A DNA stretch of 64,000 nt, taken from the NCBI GenBank assembly GCA_035646535.1, contig DASRPD010000051.1:1-64000 (forward strand), written 5' to 3'. Every line of letters starts with the position of its first letter. Positions within the stretch are counted from its first letter, which is position 1. Position numbers and translations under genes: made by a program. The notes under the pieces were generated by a model. It ran no database searches and was not told the origin of the DNA. It saw only the letters and a program-made list of their open reading frames with translations. This DNA is from DASRPD01 sp035646535 (lineage in GTDB: Bacteria > Actinomycetota > Acidimicrobiia > IMCC26256 > JANYLB01). Positions 58,827-64,000 of this stretch are shown here, one piece after another.

Positions 58827-59363
58827 ATGGCTTTCCATCATGTTGCCTTCGCAACGCGTGACTTGGCTGCAACCCACGCGTTCTACACCGAGGCGATGGG
58901 CTTCGAGCTGGTCAAGGTCGAGGCGATCGCAACGCCCGGCGCGGGTTGGGCACGCCACGCGTTCTACGACACGGGCGACGGGATGCTGGCCGTGTGGGAC
59001 CTGCACGACGACGCTGAGGTCCCCGATGCATTTGACCCGGCGATCAGCACGGGCCTCGGACTCCCGGCCTACGTGAATCACCTCGCGTTTCGCGCCGACG
59101 ATCGTGACGGCCTCGACGCGGCGCGTGACCGCTAGCTCGCCTTGGGCCACGACGTCCTCGAAATCGATCACGGTTGGTGTACCTCGGTCTATGCGACGGA
59201 CCCGAACGGGATCCTCGTCGAGTGGTGCACCACCACGCGGGCCCTGACCGCTGACGATCGGGCCGAGGCGCAGCGTCTCCTGAGTGCCGATCACCCGGAC
59301 ATCGACCACAAGCCGCCCCACGCGATCGCCTACGAGGCCGAGCCCGCGGCCACGCGGGCGTAG
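58827..59363 (+). pseudogene. VOC-fold gene with in-frame TAG
   Basis: The frame reads FHHVAFATRDLAATHAFYTE, then YVNHLAFRADDRDGLDAARD, then an in-frame TAG at 59133-59135, and continues in the same frame as LALGHDVLEIDHGWCTSVYA, TDPNGILVEWC to 59363. Family members have RWLALGHDV here, so TGG to TAG (Trp to stop) is the simplest change. Metal ligands lie on both sides of the stop, so the truncated product would be inactive. It may be a recent mutation or a sequencing error. The rest of the codons appear intact. Confidence 0.75.
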
Positions 59364-59399
59364 ACCTCGCCGCCCTCACCCCCCGAACGTCTCCAGCAG

Positions 59400-59439
59400 C
59401 TCGAGTCGGCTCGAGTCTGCTCGAGTCTGCTCGAGTCGG
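59400..59439. repeat. Four tandem 10-base repeats
   Basis: Four adjacent copies of CTCGAGTC(G/T)G, each containing palindromic CTCGAG, lie 61 bases before the acyl-CoA dehydrogenase start. They end about 48 bases upstream of its -10 box and could be repeated operators or a microsatellite. Confidence 0.85.
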
Positions 59440-59487
59440 TGCACGAACCTGCGGCTAGCGACCGTAAGCGCACCAACGCTGGGGCTC

Positions 59488-59493
59488 TAGGGT
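59488..59493 (+). promoter_or_regulatory. Leaderless -10 box of acyl-CoA dehydrogenase gene
   Basis: TAGGGT, 6 bases before ATG 59500. Confidence 0.55.
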
Positions 59494-59499
59494 TCGGGC

Positions 59500-60714
59500 A
59501 TGGATTTTGCCATCAGCCCACGAGCCGAGGATCTGCGAGCTCAGCTCCAGGCATTCATCGACGAGCGCGTGGCGCCGGCCGCGCCGGTGTACATCGAACA
59601 GGTCCGGGAATCGGGTGATCCCCACTTCCATCCTCCCGTCATGGAGGAGCTCAAGTCCGAGGCTCGGGCGCGTGGTCTCTGGAACCTGTTCCTGCCCAAC
59701 CCGAAGTGGGGTGCCGGGCTGACCAACCTCGACTACGCGCCGTTGTGCGAGCTGATGGGCCGCAATCTTCTCGCGGCCGAGGCGACCAACTGCGCGGCGC
59801 CCGACACCGGCAACATGGAATTGTTGGCCGAGTACGGGACCGCCGAGCAACAGGAGCAGTTCCTGATCCCGTTGCTCGAGGGTGAGATCCGGTCGTGCTT
59901 CGCGATGACCGAACCGTGGGTCGCCAGCTCCGATGCCACGAACATCCAGTCGACCATCGTGCGTGACGGCGACGACTACATCGTCAACGCGCACAAGTGG
60001 TGGACGAGCGGCGCGGCGTCGAGCCGCTGCACGGTCGCCATCGTCATGGTCGTGTCCAGCCCCGACGCGGACCCGTACCACCGCCATTCGATGATCCTCG
60101 TGCCGCTCGACGCACCGGGAGCGAGCATCGTTCGCACCCTTCCCGTGTTCGGCCACGATGCCGGTGGTGGACACTGCGAGACCCTCTTCGAGAACGTCCG
60201 CGTCCCGGTCGGCAACGTCCTGGGCGGTGAAGGCAACGGCTTCGCGATGGCCCAAGCCCGGCTCGGCCCCGGACGGATCCACCACTGCATGCGAGCGGTC
60301 GGACTCGCCGAGCGCGCGCTCGAGCTCATGTGCCGGCGCGCGTGGGACCGCGCGCCGTTCGGCAAGCCCCTCGCCGAACAGGGTGTGGTACAGGATCAGA
60401 TCGCCGAGAGCCGCATGGAGATCGAACAGGCCCGCCTGCTGACGATGAAGGCCGCCTGGCTGATGGACACCGTTGGCAACAAGGGCGCACGTTTCGAGAT
60501 CAGCGCGATCAAGGTCATCGCGGCCCGGACCGCGACGACGGTCATCGACCGCGCCATCCAGGTGTTCGGGGGCGCCGGCGTCTCGGACGACTGGCCGCTC
60601 GCCGACATGTACACCCATGCGCGAACGCTGCACCTGGTCGACGGGCCCGACGAAGTGCACAAGATGCAGATTGCGCGACGCGAGCTGCGCAAGCACCAGC
60701 CATCGTCACCGTGA
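59500..60714 (+). CDS. Acyl-CoA dehydrogenase
   Basis: A 404-residue FAD enzyme of the acyl-CoA dehydrogenase family (ACAD10/11-like length and layout). FAMTEPWVASSDATNIQSTIVRDGDDYIVNAHKWWTSGA (about 130-168) covers the FAD/substrate strands; AMAQARLGPGRIHHCMRAVGLAERALELM (about 249-277), RAPFGKPLAEQGVVQDQIAESRM and AIQVFGGAGVSDDWPLADMYTHARTLHLVDGPDEVHKMQIARREL are standard. It probably oxidises a branched or long acyl-CoA. The luciferase-like gene follows after 21 bases. Confidence 0.93.
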   Translation: MDFAISPRAEDLRAQLQAFIDERVAPAAPVYIEQVRESGDPHFHPPVMEELKSEARARGLWNLFLPNPKWGAGLTNLDYAPLCELMGRNLLAAEATNCAAPDTGNMELLAEYGTAEQQEQFLIPLLEGEIRSCFAMTEPWVASSDATNIQSTIVRDGDDYIVNAHKWWTSGAASSRCTVAIVMVVSSPDADPYHRHSMILVPLDAPGASIVRTLPVFGHDAGGGHCETLFENVRVPVGNVLGGEGNGFAMAQARLGPGRIHHCMRAVGLAERALELMCRRAWDRAPFGKPLAEQGVVQDQIAESRMEIEQARLLTMKAAWLMDTVGNKGARFEISAIKVIAARTATTVIDRAIQVFGGAGVSDDWPLADMYTHARTLHLVDGPDEVHKMQIARRELRKHQPSSP

Positions 60715-60735
60715 GCACGTCGTGTCAGTGACCTC

Positions 60736-61632
60736 GTGAAGACCAGGATCGGTTACGGCCTCGGCGCGCTCGCGGGGCTCGGCGACGCCTCGGCGTTCGC
60801 CGCACTCGTCGACGGTCTCGAGCACCATGGTTTCGACTCCCTCTGGCTGTCGGAGCGGGTCACCGGGCCGGCACCCGATCCGATCATCGGCCTCGCGGTT
60901 GCCGCGGGTCGGACCCGGCGTCTCAAGTTCGGCACGAGCGTGCAGGTCCTCCCCGGTCGCAACCCGGTCTTGGTGGCCAAGCAGCTCGCGAGCCTGGACG
61001 TGCTGTCCGGTGGGCGGCTGCTCCCCGCATTCGGTCTCGGCGTTGCCAGCGGGGCCGAACAACAGGCCTTCGGCGTCGAGCGGGCCGAGCGCGCCCCGTG
61101 GTTCGACGAAGCCCTGCCGTTGATCCGGAGGATCTGGACCGAAGAGTCCGTCGACCATGACGGCCCGAGGTTCCACTACGAAGGGCTCCGCGTTCTCCCC
61201 AAGCCCGTGCGGCAACCATTCGACGTGTGGCTCGGCGGCAAGGCGCCGGGCGAGCTTCGCCGCGTCGGCCGGCTCGGCGACGGCTGGCTCGCGAGCTTCG
61301 CGACACCGGCCGACTGCGTGGCCGCACGCCCCGTCATCGAGGCGGCGGCAGACGCCGCCGGGCGCGCCATCGACCCCGAGCACTACGGAGCCATGATCTT
61401 CTACTCCCGCACCGGCGTTCCCGACACGGTCATGGAAGCACTGCGCGCCCGCAACCCCAACGCGTCGCCGCAGGAGCTGGTCATCGACGACATCGCTGCG
61501 CTCGGCCCGCGCATCGAGGCCTACGTCGATGTCGGGTTCTCGAAGTTCGTCCTCGTGCCGTTCGGTTCACCGGCTGACTGGGACACCGAGCTCGGTGAGG
61601 TGGCCGAGGCCGTGCTCAGCCTGCAGACCTGA
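60736..61632 (+). CDS. Luciferase-like (LLM class) oxidoreductase
   Basis: A 298-residue LLM protein. YGLGALAGLGDASAFAALVDGLEHHGFDSLWLSERVTGP (about 7-45), LKFGTSVQVLPGRNPVLVAKQLASLDVLSGGRLLPAFGLG (about 63-102) and PKPVRQPFDVWLGGKAPGELRRVGRLGDGW (about 155-184) cover the flavin/F420-binding barrel. Its substrate is unknown. It is co-transcribed with the acyl-CoA dehydrogenase gene, suggesting a step in acyl-chain or steroid breakdown. It starts at GTG 60736. Confidence 0.88.
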   Translation: MKTRIGYGLGALAGLGDASAFAALVDGLEHHGFDSLWLSERVTGPAPDPIIGLAVAAGRTRRLKFGTSVQVLPGRNPVLVAKQLASLDVLSGGRLLPAFGLGVASGAEQQAFGVERAERAPWFDEALPLIRRIWTEESVDHDGPRFHYEGLRVLPKPVRQPFDVWLGGKAPGELRRVGRLGDGWLASFATPADCVAARPVIEAAADAAGRAIDPEHYGAMIFYSRTGVPDTVMEALRARNPNASPQELVIDDIAALGPRIEAYVDVGFSKFVLVPFGSPADWDTELGEVAEAVLSLQT

Positions 61633-61648
61633 CCAGAGGCCCGGTCAG

Positions 61649-61693
61649 CCACCGAGCCGGTGGTCACACGAACGTCCGGCGGCGCAGCCGCCG
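61649..61693. terminator. Two hairpins between convergent genes
   Basis: CCACCG-AGC-CGGTGG (61649-61663) and CGGCGGC-GCA-GCCGCCG (61677-61693) are both perfect stems with 3-base loops, in the 70-base gap between luciferase-like and ligase genes. Good candidates for a bidirectional terminator. Confidence 0.65.
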
Positions 61694-61702
61694 ACGCGCG
61701 CC

Positions 61703-63358
61703 CTAGCTGAGTGCTTCCACGTCGAGGTCGCCGGCGGCGTGTCGGGCGCGCAACACCTTCTTGTCGAACTTACCGACGCTCGTCTTGGGGACCTCGTCGA
61801 TGAACACCCAGTATTCCGGCACCTGCCAGCGCGCGAGCTGCCCCGCAAGAAAGTCCCGGAGCTCGGTCGCGTCGACATCAATGCCCTCGCTGATCACGAC
61901 ACACGCGAGCGGACGTTCGCTCCACCGCTCGTCCGGAATCCCGACGACGCTGGCCTCGGCGACGGCCGGGTGACCGACGAGCAGGTTCTCGAGCTCGACG
62001 GACGAGATCCACTCCCCGCCCGACTTGATGACGTCCTTGGCACGATCGGTGATCTGCACGAACCCGTTCGGTTCGACCGAGCCGACGTCACCCGTCCGCA
62101 ACCAGCCGTCGTCGAACTTCTCGGGGGACGGGTCGCGGTAGTACGAGGCGGTGATCCACGGCCCGCGAACCTCGATCTCACCGACGACTTCGCCGTCCCA
62201 CGCGATCTCGCCACCGTCGTCGCCGACGATCCGCAGCTCCACACCACCGATGATGCGACCGGTCTTGGCCCGCCAGTCGACGTCGGCGACCGAACCTTCC
62301 TCGACGCCGCGGGGCGGATGGGCCAGCGCGGCCAAGGGGCTGGTCTCGGTCATGCCCCAGCCCTGCACGATCCGCACACCGAGCGCGTCGAACTGCTCGA
62401 TGAGCGAACGCGGGACGGCCGAGCCGCCGCACACGACGCTGCGGAACGAGGAGAGGTCGGTGTCATGTTCGCGCGCGTAGCGGAGCAGGTCCGACCAGAT
62501 CGTGGGGACGGCGCCGGCGACCGTCGGTCGTTCGGTCTCGATCAGTCGGGCGAGCGGCTCGGCCTGCAGGAACCTGTCCGGCATCGCGAGACCGGCGCCG
62601 GAGAACCACGCTGCGTAGGCGAGGCCCCAAGCATTGGCGTGGAACATGGGCACGATCGGGAGCACCCGGTCGTGCTCGGTGAGGCCGACAGCGTTGGCGG
62701 CGTTGACTCCCATGGTGTGCAGGACGGTCGAGCGATGTGAGTAGACGACGCCCTTGGGGTTGCCGGTCGTGCCGCTCGTGTAGCACATCGCCGCGGCGGC
62801 GCGTTCGTCCACCTCGGGCCAGGCGAAGCCGTCGCGCTCAGCCGCGAGGAGCGCGTCGTAGCGCAGCACCTCCGCGGCGTTGCCGGCCTGGGCGGCCGCC
62901 TGCTCGAGCGCCGACGCGTCGCCATCACCGATGACGACGTAGCGCTCGACCGTCTTGAGCTCGGCGGCGACGTTGGCGAGCAGCGGAACCAACGAGTCGT
63001 CGACGAGCACCACCCGGTCCTCCGCGTGGTTGACGACGTAGACGAGCTGTTCGGGGAAGAGCCGGATGTTCAGCGTGTGGAGCACGGCGCCCATCGCGGG
63101 GATCGCCAGGTACGCCTCGAGGTGCTCCTGGTTGTTCCAACAGAACGTACCCACCCGGTCGCCTTCACCGACGCCGAGGCGTACGAGCGCGGCCGCGAGC
63201 TGCTCGGCCCGCTCCGCCACTGCGGTGAACGTGGCTCGGCGCGACCCGGCTTCGATGCCTTGGAACGTGGCAACCTCGCTATCGCCGTACACGGTGCGAC
63301 CGTGACGGAGGATCATCCCGATGGTGAGCGGGAAGTCCTGCATCGTCGAATCGAGCAT
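61703..63358 (-). CDS. Fatty acyl-CoA ligase (FadD-type)
   Basis: A 551-residue acyl-CoA synthetase with intact active-site motifs, in contrast to the protein at 13-15 kb. The A3 loop is CYTSGTTGNPKGVVYSHRS (about 188-206), A5 QGWGMTETSPLAAL (about 338-351), A7 LRTGDVGSVEPNGFVQITDRAKDVIKSGGEWIS (about 421-453) and the A10 lysine is in PKTSVGKFDKKVLR near 530. It probably activates medium- or long-chain acids to CoA esters. GGGGGGA precedes the ATG at 63358; longer in-frame starts are shadows. It may feed the acyl-CoA dehydrogenase next door. Confidence 0.93.
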   Translation of the reverse strand: MLDSTMQDFPLTIGMILRHGRTVYGDSEVATFQGIEAGSRRATFTAVAERAEQLAAALVRLGVGEGDRVGTFCWNNQEHLEAYLAIPAMGAVLHTLNIRLFPEQLVYVVNHAEDRVVLVDDSLVPLLANVAAELKTVERYVVIGDGDASALEQAAAQAGNAAEVLRYDALLAAERDGFAWPEVDERAAAAMCYTSGTTGNPKGVVYSHRSTVLHTMGVNAANAVGLTEHDRVLPIVPMFHANAWGLAYAAWFSGAGLAMPDRFLQAEPLARLIETERPTVAGAVPTIWSDLLRYAREHDTDLSSFRSVVCGGSAVPRSLIEQFDALGVRIVQGWGMTETSPLAALAHPPRGVEEGSVADVDWRAKTGRIIGGVELRIVGDDGGEIAWDGEVVGEIEVRGPWITASYYRDPSPEKFDDGWLRTGDVGSVEPNGFVQITDRAKDVIKSGGEWISSVELENLLVGHPAVAEASVVGIPDERWSERPLACVVISEGIDVDATELRDFLAGQLARWQVPEYWVFIDEVPKTSVGKFDKKVLRARHAAGDLDVEALS

Positions 63359-63598
63359 CGGTTTCCCCCCGGAGGCAAGACGGCTGACGACGGGATCGTA
63401 TCGCTCGCGCCTCATCGCCGTGCAGGGCATGCCCCGCTCGATCGCGGCTTGTGCGTGGCGCGGGTGCGGCTTGTTTGAGGTGATCGAACATCGGGGCTTG
63501 GGGACCCCGCAGGGTCAGCCACAGCCCCGTCACCGAGGTTTGATGCATCCGTCACGTCTGGCGTCACGAAGGGATCAAACGTCGGAACGGGGAACGGT

Positions 63599-64000
63599 TC
63601 AGAAGAGACGCGGCCCCGGTGAGAACTCGACCGGAAGGTGCTTGATGCCACCGATGAAGTTCGAGCGCAGCCGCTGCGGTTCACCGGCTTGGCGCATGTC
63701 GGGCATCCGCTCGAGGATCTCGCTGAACATGTGCCGGATCTCCGAACGGGCCAGGTTCGCGCCGAGGCAGTAGTGCGGGCCGCGTCCACCAAACGCGATG
63801 TGCTCGTTGGGCTGACGGTCGACGCGAAACGCCATCGGGTCCTCGAAGTGCTTCTCATCGCGATTGGCGCTCGGGTACCACATCAGGATCTTGTCGCCCT
63901 CGGCGATCGACTGGTCGCCGAGTTGTAGGTCACGCGTCGCGGTACGGCGGAAGTGCAGCACCGGACTCCCCACCCGCAGCATCTCCTCGACCCCGGATCC
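63599..64000 (-). CDS. Cytochrome P450, C-terminal part (partial)
   Basis: The frame runs to the window edge; 133 residues remain. VEEMLRVGSPVLHFRRTATRD is the region after the K helix, with the E..R pair lost at the edge, AEGDKILMWYPSANRDEKHFEDPMAFRVDR is the meander, and FGGRGPHYCLGANLARSEI is the heme-binding loop with the Cys ligand. MPDMRQAGEPQRLRSNFIGGIKHLPVEF is the usual end. Close relatives in this style are actinobacterial CYP125/CYP142-like or CYP107-like; a steroid link would fit the KstR-like site but is not shown. Confidence 0.93.
   Translation of the reverse strand, partial: GSGVEEMLRVGSPVLHFRRTATRDLQLGDQSIAEGDKILMWYPSANRDEKHFEDPMAFRVDRQPNEHIAFGGRGPHYCLGANLARSEIRHMFSEILERMPDMRQAGEPQRLRSNFIGGIKHLPVEFSPGPRLF

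Noticed and set aside
59133..59135. In-frame TAG as pyrrolysine or other recoding
   Set aside because: No sign of a recoding element, and Trp is expected at this place; point mutation or read error is simpler.
63538..63580. GTTTGAT and ATCAAAC inverted repeat between the ligase and P450 genes
   Set aside because: Arms of only 7 bases separated by 29; too weak to call a terminator or operator.
1..64000. CRISPR arrays, insertion sequences, prophage genes, tRNA and rRNA
   Set aside because: No evenly spaced repeats, transposase or integrase motifs, cloverleaf sequences or rRNA segments were seen. Very short or divergent elements could have been missed by eye.

Overview
The window is high-GC DNA, densely packed with genes on both strands, many joined by 1- to 4-base start/stop overlaps (ATGA, GTGA, TGATG). 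Gene content points to an actinobacterium: a wax-ester/diacylglycerol acyltransferase, several luciferase-like (probably F420-dependent) oxidoreductases, an F420-type PPOX gene, a remnant of a mycothiol-linked DinB-like protein, a KstR-like operator and the classical menaquinone pathway. I infer an environmental, possibly uncultured Actinomycetota lineage (Acidimicrobiia-like is a guess). At least eleven genes carry a TANNNT -10 hexamer only 6 to 9 nt before the start codon, so leaderless transcription is common here.

Layout. 1-9.6 kb: MFS transporter end, WS/DGAT, two NTF2-like proteins, a large LuxR regulator, an SDR, a DUF4234-like membrane protein, a ribokinase/nucleoside hydrolase pair, a lipoprotein, a GYD protein and a 50-residue membrane protein. 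9.7-16.5 kb (minus): a six-gene branched-chain-amino-acid-type ABC operon with an acyl-CoA-synthetase-like protein whose active site looks degenerate. 16.6-19.6 kb: gene remnants, a Tat-exported flavin amine oxidase that reads as circularly permuted, and a broken hydrolase-cyclase gene. 19.7-25.8 kb: secreted or membrane proteins, including an EEP-fold lipoprotein, a dimethylformamidase-like protein, a YceI/cytochrome c/copper-monooxygenase fusion and a beta-propeller lipoprotein.

26-35 kb is a complete menaquinone locus: menE, menB-menA-menC, menH, menD, isochorismate synthase and menG. A two-domain MerR regulator is the first gene of the menG/isochorismate-synthase operon. A near-identical 19-bp dyad lies just upstream of the -10 box of both the MerR gene and menE, suggesting a dedicated menaquinone regulon.

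35-48.5 kb: a luciferase-like enzyme behind a KstR-like box, two double-hotdog thioesterase-like proteins, a DapB-like dehydrogenase, a 35-residue membrane protein, a fused ABC exporter with one degenerate ATP site, a frameshifted PPOX gene, a flavin hydroxylase, an aldehyde dehydrogenase, a membrane protein, a second luciferase-like enzyme and a phosphatase. 48.5-53.1 kb: a TPP riboswitch followed by thiamine pyrophosphokinase and a ThiBPQ-type transporter. 53.2-64 kb: VOC protein, two-component system, ribB, YhhN-like and YihY-like membrane proteins, pdxH facing a VOC gene broken by an in-frame TAG across a 25-bp palindromic bidirectional promoter, acyl-CoA dehydrogenase, luciferase-like protein, acyl-CoA ligase and the end of a cytochrome P450.

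No tRNA, rRNA, CRISPR array, insertion sequence or prophage was recognised.
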